DNA of 47,852 nt, from contig JAFGMA010000417.1 in NCBI GenBank assembly GCA_016927835.1, positions 1 through 47,852 of the forward strand, written 5' to 3'. The translations under genes and the position numbers were made by a program. The notes under the pieces were generated by a model. The model worked only from the letters and a program-made list of their open reading frames with translations. It searched no databases and was not told the origin of the DNA. Positions 1-8,454 of the stretch are shown piece after piece (position 1 is the first letter of the stretch; each line of letters begins with the position of its first letter). Origin of the DNA: Candidatus Zhuqueibacterota bacterium. GTDB lineage: Bacteria; Zhuqueibacterota; Zhuqueibacteria; Thermofontimicrobiales; Sulfurfontimicrobiaceae.

Positions 1-444
1 CTTTTTCCCGGAAAATATACCTATACATGCAGTACGGTCGAGGATATCAAACCACATTTGTTGGAAGATCTTGATCCGCAATTTGCCGCAGGCGTTCATG
101 AGGGCGATTTAATTTTTGCGGGCAAAAATTTTGGCTGTGGCAGTTCGCGGGAGCAACCTGCGATAGGGCTGAAGGGGATTGGCATTCAAGCTGTGGTCGC
201 GAAGAGTTTTGCCCGAATTTTTTACCGCGCGGCAATCAACCAGGGATTGTTGCTCATCGAATGCCCGCAAGCAGTTGAATCATATAAAAAGGGAGCTGAG
301 GTGACATTTGATCTGGAGGAAAGCAGCATTTCGGTCGCTGGAAAACGATTCAAATTTCCGTCGCTGCCACCTGAAATCCTGGCGATCCGCGATGCCGGCG
401 GCTTAATGGCGTATACTCGCCAGAAGCTTGGAATGCAAAAATGA
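1..444 (+). CDS. Aconitase-family small (swivel) subunit, LeuD-like, 5' truncated by window edge
   Basis: This is the C-terminal 147 residues of a LeuD/HacB-type dehydratase small subunit. The reading frame is open from base 1 (LFPGKYTYT...), which matches the start of the family's conserved region, so only a short N-terminus is missing. The signature NFGCGSSREQP lies at visible residues 43-53, followed by AVVAKSFARIFYRAAINQG, the swivel-domain core. Such subunits pair with a [4Fe-4S] large subunit, presumably encoded upstream outside the window, and hydrate or dehydrate isopropylmalate, homoaconitate, citramalate/mesaconate or dimethylmalate. The family does not fix the substrate. The downstream citrate-lyase-type genes favour a citramalate (mesaconase) or citrate role over leucine synthesis, but this is inference. 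A 363-base gap holding a palindromic element separates it from the lyase genes. Confidence 0.88.
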   Translation, partial: LFPGKYTYTCSTVEDIKPHLLEDLDPQFAAGVHEGDLIFAGKNFGCGSSREQPAIGLKGIGIQAVVAKSFARIFYRAAINQGLLLIECPQAVESYKKGAEVTFDLEESSISVAGKRFKFPSLPPEILAIRDAGGLMAYTRQKLGMQK

Positions 445-807
445 AAGCTTCAATAGCTCTGCAACCATTTCAAACATAATCAGCAGAATAGGTAGTTCCC
501 GAACAAAAGTCCTTATTTTTTCACCCTGAGCGAAGTCGAAGGGTGATACGTCTTTATTATTGAGTTATGCTTCGACTCCGTTCAGCATGAAAATGTCAGT
601 CTTCGTCAGGGCGCTATTTATCTATTGCTCAATGTCATGAAGTCAAGCGAAGGCTGCAAGTCCCGCATGCTCCTGGCGTGAATTCAGGAACGGTTTTAGG
701 AAGGGCTCAAAATGCACCAAGCAGGCAATTCGAAGCGTTCTGTCAGAAAAACATTATCAGCTAACTCAGAAAGAATCCGATAAAACGACCCCATGGAGGC
801 GACAAAA
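445..807. other. Intergenic region with a palindromic element
   Basis: No convincing gene is present. The notable content is the imperfect inverted-repeat element at about 493-615. The remainder is the leader of the CitDE gene and ends in a strong Shine-Dalgarno GGAGG at 795-799. Confidence 0.6.
493..615. repeat. 123-bp palindromic repeat element (copy 1, degenerate ends)
   Basis: The inner arms CTGAGCGAAGTCGAAG (526-541) and CTTCGACTCCGTTCAG (570-585) are inverted with two mismatches. The flanking bases, including AAAAGTCC near the left end and CATGAAAAT near the right, match copy 2 (24211-24333) in inverted orientation, and both copies span 123 bp. The outer ends are eroded relative to copy 2. 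The element encodes no protein. It looks like a MITE-like or REP-type dispersed repeat. Confidence 0.7.
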
Positions 808-2034
808 ATGCAGTACACAGCCGAAGCCGGACAGAAAGGAGAAGATGTCCGTTCCGACTGCCGGGTCCGCGTTACGCTTCGGGATGAAGGCGGAATAGAG
901 CTTCAAATGGTGAGCAAGGTTGAAAGCATGTACGGCGAACGCAACCGACAGCTCATCCGGGACGTCCTGGCTTTTTTCCGCATACAGCACGCGACGATCG
1001 ATCTGGAAGATACCGGCGCGTTGCCATTCGTTATTATGGCGCGCCTGGAAACCGCGATCAAGCGGCTGCTGCCGGAGTTGAACCAGGAGTATTTGCCCGA
1101 GATGCGCGCAAGTTGCCTCGGAAAAACAACTCGCGACCGCTTCCGTCGGTCGCGCCTGTACTTGCCAGGAAATTCGCCTAAATTCATGCTCAATTCAGGG
1201 TTGCATCAACCGGATGGGATAATCCTTGACCTTGAAGATAGCGTTGCGCCCTCGGAAAAGGACGCTGCACGGATTCTGGTACGCAATGCCCTGCGCCAGG
1301 TGGATTTTTGCGATGCGGAGCGAATGGCACGCATCAATCAATTACCCGCCGGATTGGATGACCTGGAAATTATCGTGCCCCATAATGTTCACGTCGTTTT
1401 GATTCCAAAATGCGAAAATGCGGGACAGGTGCATCTGGTTGATCAAACCATAAAAGCGATTTTGTCCAGGCATCAGGTGTCCGATCCCGTCTACATAATG
1501 CCCATTATCGAAAGCGCACTTGGTGCGATAAAGGCGTACGAAATTGCGATCGCCAGCAATAATGTGATTGCGCTGACACTTGGTTTGGAAGATTATACTG
1601 CAGATATCGGTGTCCAGCGGACGCAGGAAGGCAAAGAAAGTTTCTGGGCACGTTCACAAGTTGTCAATGCAGCGCGCGCAGCAGGAATTCAGCCTATTGA
1701 CACGGTTTTTTCGGATGTCACGGATACGGAAGGTTTAAAAGCCAGCGTGTTGGAGGCGAAGGCGCTCGGATTCGAAGGCAAAGGCTGCATTCACCCGCGA
1801 CAAATTCAACCAATCCATAAAGCATTTGCACCCACGTCTGAAGAAATCGCAAAAGCAAAAGGCATTGTCCTTGCATTTGAAGCAGCGATCCAAAAGGGCT
1901 TGGGGGTCATCGCACGTGGCAGCAAAATGATCGATCCGCCCGTGGTCAAGCGGGCGCAGAAAATCGTGACATTGGCTGTCGCCAACAGACTATTGCATAA
2001 AAATTGGCGCGAGGGAGGTGTGAGTGATGCATAA
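808..2034 (+). CDS. Fused citrate/citramalate lyase acyl-carrier (gamma) and beta subunit (CitD-CitE)
   Basis: The 408-residue protein has an N-terminal ~90-residue CitD-like acyl-carrier domain. It includes VESMYG...IRDVLA and LEDTGALPFVIMARLE, which align with the CitD core. A HpcH/HpaI-type CitE lyase domain follows, with SRLYLPGNSPKFM, ILDLEDSVAP (acidic Mg/CoA site) and LGLEDYTADIGVQRT. CitE cleaves the acyl-ACP ester to acetyl-ACP plus oxaloacetate (citrate) or pyruvate (citramalate). The ATG at 808 is preferred to the in-frame ATG at 793 because GGAGG at 795-799 sits 8 bases before it and would otherwise lie inside the gene. Separate CitD and CitE are the rule, so the fusion is unusual. 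The prosthetic-group serine normally sits in an ESSD-like motif. Here the nearest match is RSD (Ser16), with the preceding Ser replaced by Arg. Confidence 0.85.
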   Translation: MQYTAEAGQKGEDVRSDCRVRVTLRDEGGIELQMVSKVESMYGERNRQLIRDVLAFFRIQHATIDLEDTGALPFVIMARLETAIKRLLPELNQEYLPEMRASCLGKTTRDRFRRSRLYLPGNSPKFMLNSGLHQPDGIILDLEDSVAPSEKDAARILVRNALRQVDFCDAERMARINQLPAGLDDLEIIVPHNVHVVLIPKCENAGQVHLVDQTIKAILSRHQVSDPVYIMPIIESALGAIKAYEIAIASNNVIALTLGLEDYTADIGVQRTQEGKESFWARSQVVNAARAAGIQPIDTVFSDVTDTEGLKASVLEAKALGFEGKGCIHPRQIQPIHKAFAPTSEEIAKAKGIVLAFEAAIQKGLGVIARGSKMIDPPVVKRAQKIVTLAVANRLLHKNWREGGVSDA

Positions 2035-3589
2035 GTCGATTAAATTGGTCCATAATGCTGCCGGAAGAATGGTTCCTACCGAAGTCAATGGCACAGCGGT
2101 GATACCCTACCAGGGGGTTGGCAAATACATTCCCAAAGGAAACAAAGCTGCTCCGCCAATCACCTCATGCGCACATTTTCCCGCGGATGGCAATAAAATT
2201 GTTGGAAACCTTAAAACTGCGCTTGAGAAAGCGGGGCTACGGAACGGGATGACCATTTCCACGCATCACCATTTTCGCGACGGTGATCTGGTTGCTAACG
2301 CTGTTTTCGATGCTGCGGCTGATCTCGGTGTAAAAGAGTTGATGTGGTTCCCCAGCGCCTCGTTTCCCTGTCATGCGCCGCTGATCGCGCACCTCGAAAG
2401 CGGCGTGATTCATCATATCGAAGGCAGCATGAATGGGCCATTGGGTGAATATTGTTCCAGGGGTAAAATGCGCGGACTTGGTGTGCTGCGTTCCCACGGC
2501 GGGCGCTACCAGGCGGTGCAGGATGGCGAAGTGCACATTGATATCGCCGTGATCGCCGCGCCCACAGCCGATCCTTTTGGCAATGCCAATGGACTCACCG
2601 GACCATCCGCATGTGGTCTACTTGGGTTCGCACTTGCAGATTCGCAGTTTGCAGATAAAGTGATCGTTGTGACGGATAACCTGGTTGATTTTCCGTGTGT
2701 GCCCTGGCAGATTCAGGGAAATTATGTCGATTTTGTCGTGCAAATGGATCAAATCGGAGAACCGCAAAAGATCGTATCCGGCACAACCGAAATCACCAAA
2801 AGCCCGGATCGTCTCTTGATTGCCGAATTAACTACGCGTTTCGTAGATGAAGCGGGAATATTGAAGGATGGTTTTTCATTCCAGGCGGGCGCGGGCGGTA
2901 CTGCGTTGGCATTTGCAATTTTTTTGAAGGAATTGATGATTTTGCGCGGCGTGAAAGCGCGCTTCATCCGGGGGGGAAGCACGAAGTATCTGGTTGAGAT
3001 GCTCGAAAACGGATTAACGGGTTACATCCTCGACGGACAGACATTCGACTTGGAAGGGGTGCGGTCCATGCGCGAGAATCCGGGGCACGTAAATACCAGT
3101 CCATTCACCAGCTATAATTATCATGGCAAGGGAAATTTTGCGTCGATGGTGGATGTTGTGGTGCTCGGGGCAACGGAAGTCGATTTGAATTTCAATGCCA
3201 ATGTCGTCACACACTCAGACGGCAAATTGCTTCACGGCATTGGCGGCTGGCAGAATTGCCTGTTTTCGAAATGCACGATTCTGCCGATCCCATCTTTTAG
3301 AGATCGCATCCCGGTGATTGTGGACGATGTCACCACGCTGGTTGGTCCGGGAGAACTGATCGATGTCATCGTCACCGAGCGTGGGATTGCGATTAATCCC
3401 GGGAGAAAAGATTTGATAAATGCTGTCCGTCATTCATCGCTTCCGATTCGATCACTAGAAGATATAAAACATGAAGTGGAAGAAATTTGTGGCGGTGAAC
3501 CCGCTAAACCGGTGATGAATGAGGAAGTCGTCGCAGTCGTTAAATGGGTTGACGGAACAGTTCTCGATTGTATCCGAAAGGTGGATTAA
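2027..3589 (+). CDS. citF: Citrate/citramalate lyase alpha subunit (CitF, CoA/ACP transferase)
   Basis: The 520-residue protein matches CitF throughout. Motifs include GNLKTALEKAGLRNGMTIS, a long HHHFRDGD segment, SHGGRYQAVQDGEV, AAPTADPFGNANG, SFQAGAGGTALAF and a C-terminal ITERGIAINP-like segment (VTERGIAINPGRKDL). CitF swaps the acetyl group on the acyl carrier for citrate (or citramalate), preparing the substrate for the CitE domain encoded just upstream. The ATG at 2027 has GGAGG (2014-2018) at 8-base spacing. A GTG at 2024 is an alternative start. The gene overlaps the end of the CitDE gene by 8-11 bases, so translational coupling is likely. Length is normal for the family. No CitC, CitG or CitX maturation genes are visible in the window. 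Confidence 0.92.
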   Translation: MHKSIKLVHNAAGRMVPTEVNGTAVIPYQGVGKYIPKGNKAAPPITSCAHFPADGNKIVGNLKTALEKAGLRNGMTISTHHHFRDGDLVANAVFDAAADLGVKELMWFPSASFPCHAPLIAHLESGVIHHIEGSMNGPLGEYCSRGKMRGLGVLRSHGGRYQAVQDGEVHIDIAVIAAPTADPFGNANGLTGPSACGLLGFALADSQFADKVIVVTDNLVDFPCVPWQIQGNYVDFVVQMDQIGEPQKIVSGTTEITKSPDRLLIAELTTRFVDEAGILKDGFSFQAGAGGTALAFAIFLKELMILRGVKARFIRGGSTKYLVEMLENGLTGYILDGQTFDLEGVRSMRENPGHVNTSPFTSYNYHGKGNFASMVDVVVLGATEVDLNFNANVVTHSDGKLLHGIGGWQNCLFSKCTILPIPSFRDRIPVIVDDVTTLVGPGELIDVIVTERGIAINPGRKDLINAVRHSSLPIRSLEDIKHEVEEICGGEPAKPVMNEEVVAVVKWVDGTVLDCIRKVD

Positions 3590-3880
3590 CACAAAATTGT
3601 TACCCGCAAATTATTTCCTTTGGGCGGGCTCTCTTGTAGCTGCCATTAATACAGGAATTTTGGGCAATTTATTCATGATTTCATTCAAAAAACCACCAAT
3701 TGCACAAATATGCACGAATTCGGATAAATTAAGTTCAATAAAATCAATGAGTGAAATTCGTGGTTTGACTCTTATATCCAGCGAGGGACGGGAATGGAGG
3801 AAGTGAAAACCTGTTTGAGAGTCTGAATTTCTATTTGTATTGTCGCTTTAAAAACGATTGATTTATGCTTGAGAGGTTAC

Positions 3881-6436
3881 ATGAAACAGGTACGAAAGTT
3901 CAGAGTTATACCGGCATTACCCGACAGATTGAAGCCGTTACAGGAGCTGGCTTACAATCTTTGGTGGTCGTGGAATCCCGATGCGATCATTTTATTTCGT
4001 CGGCTGGATCGGGACCTTTGGGAAGAAACGTATCATAATCCGGTTGACCTGCTCGGAAAAGTGAGCCAGTCGCGCTTGCAGGAAAAAATGCAGGATGAAG
4101 GTTTTTTGGCGGATATGGACCGAATCTACAGCAAATTCAAATCCTATATGACCCGAAAAACCTGGTTCGAGCGCACATATCCGCGCCATGAACGCACCAT
4201 GTTCGCTTATTTTTCAGCCGAATACGGTTTGACTGAATGCATAAAAACGTATTCCGGTGGACTCGGTGTGTTATCAGGAGATCATCTAAAAGCATCGAGC
4301 GATCTCGGTCTGCCTTTAACCGGGATTGGTCTTTTATATCGGCAGGGGTACTTTTTCCAGTATCTGAGCGCTGACGGATGGCAGCAGGAGCATTATCCGG
4401 AGAATGATTTTCATAATATGCCGATTTTGCCGGTCAAGAACGAGAACGGGATGCAACTGAAAATTGAAGTGGAAGTGGGCGATCGGATCGTGAAGGTTCA
4501 GATCTGGAAAATTCAAGTTGGTCGCGTGCCGCTGTATTTGTTGGATACAAATATTGAGGATAATCCCCCTGATGATAGGGTGATCACAGCACAGCTTTAT
4601 GGCGGTGATAGTGAGATGCGCATTCAACAGGAAATATTATTGGGCATCGGTGGCATACGGGCATTGCGCGCGCTGAATATCGAAGCCACGGTCACGCACA
4701 TGAACGAAGGGCATTCCGCCTTTCTCGCACTCGAGCGTATTCGGTATATCATGCAGCAACATTCGTTGTCATTCTCTGCTGCAATGGAAGTTGTTCTGGC
4801 ATCGAATGTATTCACAACCCACACACCGGTACCTGCCGGAATAGATGTATTCGATCATGAATTGATTGAAAAATATATCCGCCCTCACAGGGAGGCATTG
4901 GGGCTTTCACGGGAGGAGTTTCTTGGATTCGGCAGGAAGGATCCCTTCAATCATAAAGAATTTTTCTGTATGGCAGTGCTGGCAATCCGTATGGCTGCTC
5001 ACTGCAACGGTGTCAGCAAATTGCACGGAAAAGTCTCTCAAAATATGTGGAAGGAAATCTGGCACGAAGTTCCGCTGGATGAAATCCCGATAAACGCCAT
5101 CACCAACGGCGTGCATCCTTATAGCTGGGTATCGCGCGAAATGAGCGGATTATACGAGCGTTATCTTGGGCCGCGCTGGCAAGAGGATCCGGCTGATCAG
5201 CAGATCTGGCAACGGGTGACAGAAATACCGGATGCCGAATTATGGCGCTCGCATGAACGCCGTCGAGAAAGGCTGGTTGCCTTTGCCAGAAAACGGTTGC
5301 GCACCCAATTGATCGCGCGCGGTGCACCCAAGTCGGAAGTATATTTTGCCGATGAAGCCCTCGATCCGGAAGTGCTGACGATCGGATTTGCCAGGCGATT
5401 TGCGACCTACAAAAGGGCTGCCTTGCTTTTTAGCGACCTTGATCGGTTTAAGCAGCTCATCTCAAATTCTGCAACGCCCGTGCAATTTATATTTGCCGGC
5501 AAAGCGCACCCAAGGGATAATGAGGGAAAGGAACTGATTAAGAAAATTGTAAGTGTTGCCAGGATGCCCGAATTCAGACAACATATTGTTTTCCTCGAAA
5601 ATTATGACATAAATATTGCCCGCTATCTCGTGCAGGGCGTCGATGTCTGGCTGAACACGCCGCGCCGTCCGTATGAAGCTAGCGGAACCAGCGGTATGAA
5701 AGTCTGCTTCAACGGAGGCCTAAACTTAAGCATTTTGGACGGATGGTGGTGCGAAGGATACCAATACGGAAACGGATGGGCTATCGGGCGCGGCGAAGAA
5801 TATGTCGATCTCAAATATCAGGATGAAGTCGAGGTTAAAGCAACTTATAACATACTCGAACAAGAAGTTATCCCGCTATTTTATGAGCGCGGAACCGATG
5901 GCTTGCCGCGCGGCTGGATTAAATATATGAAAAATTCAATGCTTCAGCTCTGCCCCGTTTTCAATGTGAATCGAATGATTACTGAGTACACTCAAAAATT
6001 TTATATGCAGGCACATCAGCATTGGCTCGATTTAGCCCAGGATAATTATATCGGAAGCCAGCAATTAAGCGAGTGGCGATCCGCCACCAAACACGCGTGG
6101 ACTACTGTGAATATTGTTTCCGTCGATGCTGATATAGCCAAAGAGTATTCAGTCGGGCAAAACATTCAGGTCACAGCGAAAGTTCAACTCGGTATGCTTC
6201 AACAAGATGATGTTTGCGTGGAGATATTTTACGCACCGCTGGATTCCCAGGGCAATCTGTTATCCGGTGAAGTGCAGGAAATGTTATGTGAAAAATACCT
6301 CAAAGGGGGAATCAGTATCTTCAAAGGTGAAATTCCATGTGAGAAGACGGGCGTGCATGGCTTTGCCGTCAGGATTTTGCCCGATAATCCACACCTGGCG
6401 CGCCGGATGATACCGGGATTGATTTTGTGGGGTTGA
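3881..6436 (+). CDS. glgP: Alpha-glucan (glycogen/maltodextrin) phosphorylase, GT35
   Basis: The 851-residue protein belongs to the shorter, archaeal/thermophile-like alpha-glucan phosphorylase group. It has a DUF3417-like N-terminus (LAYNLWWSWNPDA), then FSAEYGLTE, YSGGLGVLSGDHLKASSDLG, VTHMNEGHSAFLALERIR and NAITNGVHPYSW. The PLP site is EASGTSGMK, with the Schiff-base lysine at residue 607 (codon 5699-5701). It removes glucose-1-phosphate from alpha-1,4-glucans using phosphate, in the cytoplasm. The ATG at 3881 is chosen over the upstream TTG at 3869. AGAGG at 3872-3876 gives only a short 4-base spacing. The gene starts after a 291-base gap in which nothing was recognised. It ends 80 bases before the dehydrogenase gene, which has its own ribosome site and may be co-transcribed. 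Confidence 0.94.
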   Translation: MKQVRKFRVIPALPDRLKPLQELAYNLWWSWNPDAIILFRRLDRDLWEETYHNPVDLLGKVSQSRLQEKMQDEGFLADMDRIYSKFKSYMTRKTWFERTYPRHERTMFAYFSAEYGLTECIKTYSGGLGVLSGDHLKASSDLGLPLTGIGLLYRQGYFFQYLSADGWQQEHYPENDFHNMPILPVKNENGMQLKIEVEVGDRIVKVQIWKIQVGRVPLYLLDTNIEDNPPDDRVITAQLYGGDSEMRIQQEILLGIGGIRALRALNIEATVTHMNEGHSAFLALERIRYIMQQHSLSFSAAMEVVLASNVFTTHTPVPAGIDVFDHELIEKYIRPHREALGLSREEFLGFGRKDPFNHKEFFCMAVLAIRMAAHCNGVSKLHGKVSQNMWKEIWHEVPLDEIPINAITNGVHPYSWVSREMSGLYERYLGPRWQEDPADQQIWQRVTEIPDAELWRSHERRRERLVAFARKRLRTQLIARGAPKSEVYFADEALDPEVLTIGFARRFATYKRAALLFSDLDRFKQLISNSATPVQFIFAGKAHPRDNEGKELIKKIVSVARMPEFRQHIVFLENYDINIARYLVQGVDVWLNTPRRPYEASGTSGMKVCFNGGLNLSILDGWWCEGYQYGNGWAIGRGEEYVDLKYQDEVEVKATYNILEQEVIPLFYERGTDGLPRGWIKYMKNSMLQLCPVFNVNRMITEYTQKFYMQAHQHWLDLAQDNYIGSQQLSEWRSATKHAWTTVNIVSVDADIAKEYSVGQNIQVTAKVQLGMLQQDDVCVEIFYAPLDSQGNLLSGEVQEMLCEKYLKGGISIFKGEIPCEKTGVHGFAVRILPDNPHLARRMIPGLILWG

Positions 6437-6516
6437 CCTGTTGAATCCAAACAACAAAAAATCCGATAATTCTACCCCTGCAATATTCTTTTCAAAACCA
6501 ATCTTCGAGGTGCATA

Positions 6517-7542
6517 ATGAAAGCTGCCGTATTCCTGAATTATAATAAAATTGAAATTCGAGACATTCCAAAACCGGAACCAGGCGACAATGAAGTGGTG
6601 CTGAAGGTAGGTGCCTGCGGTGTTTGTGGAACTGATTATCATATTTATACCGGACAATTGAAAGCTGCAAAACCTCCGGTAGTTCTGGGACACGAATTAA
6701 CCGGCACAATTATCAGCATGGGCAAACATGTGAAGCGATTCAGGGAAGGTCAAACCGTAAGTGTCGATCCGTTGATTGCATGCAATACCTGCGAGTTTTG
6801 CCATACGGGGCGTCCCAATCTGTGTGTGAATCCGACAACTATAGGTTATGTGGTCAACGGTGGTTTCGAGCAGTACGCCGCCATTCCGCAAACCCATATT
6901 TACCCCATTTCCGAAAAGGCTGGTATCAAAGCCGGCATTCTAGTGGAAACACTGGCGTGCGTGTTGCATGGATTTGATAGGCTTGGCTTGAAAGCCGGAC
7001 ATAGTGTGATGATTCTGGGTGCAGGCACGGTAGGCTGCTTATGGAATCAATTGGTGAAGCATACGCCCTCGACACTGCTTATTCAAACCGAACTTGTCGA
7101 ATTCAGAAGGACAATCGCAAAGAAGCTGGGCGCAGATGTCGTCATCGATCCGCTGCATGAAAAGCTGATCGAACGTGTCCTTTCCCTTTGTCCGGAAGGC
7201 GTTGATTATATTATTGATGCTACCGGGGATCCGAAGGCGGTCGAACAGGCGATTCCACTTGTCAGAAAAGGCGGCACGTTCATGATCTTCGGCGTCTGCC
7301 CGGAGGATGCGATGATACGCGTTTCGCCTTTTATGTTGTATCAAAAAGAAATGAACCTTATCGCCTCGAAAATGCCACCGCAAACACTCGATCGATCCGT
7401 GAAATTGCTGGAAGCGGGATTGATTGACTATGATACGATCGTCAACAGCGTGATGCCGCTGGAAAGCATTGAAGAGGCATTCCGAATGTTCGAACATAGC
7501 CGGGATAAGGTTATCAAAATGGCGATTGATCCCTGGATGTAA
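6517..7542 (+). CDS. Zinc-dependent medium-chain alcohol/polyol dehydrogenase
   Basis: This is a 341-residue MDR-superfamily NAD(P)-dependent dehydrogenase. Catalytic zinc ligands are visible as Cys34/Cys37 in GACGVCGTD and His59-Glu60 in GHE. The structural zinc cysteines are Cys89, Cys92, Cys95 and Cys103. The nucleotide fold shows ILGAGTVG. The overall pattern resembles sorbitol, threonine and galactitol-phosphate dehydrogenases. The substrate cannot be fixed from sequence, but a sugar alcohol is plausible beside the glucan phosphorylase. The ATG follows AGGTG at 6508-6512. After the gene comes a long imperfect hairpin that may end transcription. Confidence 0.88.
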   Translation: MKAAVFLNYNKIEIRDIPKPEPGDNEVVLKVGACGVCGTDYHIYTGQLKAAKPPVVLGHELTGTIISMGKHVKRFREGQTVSVDPLIACNTCEFCHTGRPNLCVNPTTIGYVVNGGFEQYAAIPQTHIYPISEKAGIKAGILVETLACVLHGFDRLGLKAGHSVMILGAGTVGCLWNQLVKHTPSTLLIQTELVEFRRTIAKKLGADVVIDPLHEKLIERVLSLCPEGVDYIIDATGDPKAVEQAIPLVRKGGTFMIFGVCPEDAMIRVSPFMLYQKEMNLIASKMPPQTLDRSVKLLEAGLIDYDTIVNSVMPLESIEEAFRMFEHSRDKVIKMAIDPWM

Positions 7543-8040
7543 TTTTTCTGTGCTAGTTCAGCACCCTTTTCAATACACCTTAAAAGATGATTTACGATTA
7601 AAGAGCAACGATTTTTGATTTGCGAATTTAAACCTTCGCAAATCGTATATCGTTAATCCTTATTCGGAGATCAAAAAAATGAATGGTAGTTAACTATTGC
7701 ATTTTTCTCAAACTGCGCTGTGTGATTAACCGAAAATCCTCCTCATCATACACGATTTCCATTGATCCGGGATCCGTTTTGTAAGAGGGTGGATGGCATC
7801 CCGCCAGGCGGCATCCCGCGTAAAACAACCTGAAATGACAAAAACCAACGTATCCCCAAAAGTATGCAGTGTCAATTGAAACCGGGAGATTCGTCAAAAA
7901 TCGTTACCGATGCCAATGCCCGATGAGCGCTTCGATCTCTCTCCGGGTTGAAAGTACGACGCTCATTCGATGCCGCACCTGTTCGAAAGCATGTTGATTT
8001 GCATTAATAAAAACCGATCTGCAACCATAAAGGATAAACT
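7543..8040. other. Intergenic region with a long imperfect hairpin
   Basis: This ~500-base gap follows the dehydrogenase gene and contains the hairpin at 7607-7654. The rest is AT-rich and shows several short GGATCC/GGATGCC-type palindromes around 7767-7820. No gene is supported. The leader of the SnoaL-like gene occupies the 3' end, with AAAGGA just before its ATG. Confidence 0.5.
7607..7654 (+). terminator. Imperfect stem-loop, possible terminator
   Basis: GATTTGCGAA (7617-7626) pairs perfectly with TTCGCAAATC (7635-7644) around an 8-base loop. The stem extends outward with AACGAT (7607-7612) pairing ATCGTT (7649-7654). It lies 65 bases after the dehydrogenase stop codon. There is no clear 3' U-run, so a terminator role is uncertain. 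It could instead stabilise an mRNA end. Confidence 0.45.
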
Positions 8041-8454
8041 ATGTCGAAAACTCAACCGAAGAATCTTGTAGCCAACTACATCGAAAGTGTCTGGAATAAT
8101 GGTGATGTGGCAACGCTCGAAAATCTTACCACCGAGGATTTTCTGTACCATCTCAGCGGACAATCGCCGCGCGACAGGAATAATATGAAGCTGTTCCTGG
8201 AAGTGGTGCGCGTTGCTTTCCCGGATTGGCGCGTACAAGTCCAGGAAATGATCGCTGAAGGCAACAGCGTCGCTGTTCGATGGTCTGGCACGGTGACGCA
8301 CAAAGGTGTATTCCACGGCATTCCGCCCACGGGGAAACAGATAACCGTTTGCGGTATCAATATTTATTCGATTGAAGAAGGCAAGATATCACAAGAATGG
8401 GAGCAGATGGATTCATTGGGCATGCTCCAGCAACTGGGGATCCTTCCGAAATAG
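8041..8454 (+). CDS. SnoaL-like / ester cyclase family protein
   Basis: The 137-residue protein matches the SnoaL-like (NTF2-fold) ester-cyclase family. Its pattern is YIESVWNNGD...NLTTEDFLYH, LFLEVVRVAFPDW, VAVRWSGTVTHKG.FHGIPPTGK and a C-terminal EEGKISQEWEQMD. Members form a cone-shaped alpha+beta barrel and act on small hydrophobic substrates, but most are uncharacterised. No signal peptide is seen, so it is probably cytoplasmic. It stands alone: the upstream gap is 498 bases, and downstream lies a structured inverted repeat and then a pseudogene. Confidence 0.82.
   Translation: MSKTQPKNLVANYIESVWNNGDVATLENLTTEDFLYHLSGQSPRDRNNMKLFLEVVRVAFPDWRVQVQEMIAEGNSVAVRWSGTVTHKGVFHGIPPTGKQITVCGINIYSIEEGKISQEWEQMDSLGMLQQLGILPK

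Noticed and set aside
793..807. ATG at 793 as the start of the CitDE gene
   Set aside because: The Shine-Dalgarno GGAGG (795-799) would lie inside the gene. The ATG at 808 has it at an ideal 8-base distance.
7694..7897. 67-codon minus-strand frame ending TDPGSMEIVYDEEDFRLITQR
   Set aside because: The C-terminal part looks almost coding and could be a gene relic, but the N-terminal half does not, and there is no start signal or homology I can name.
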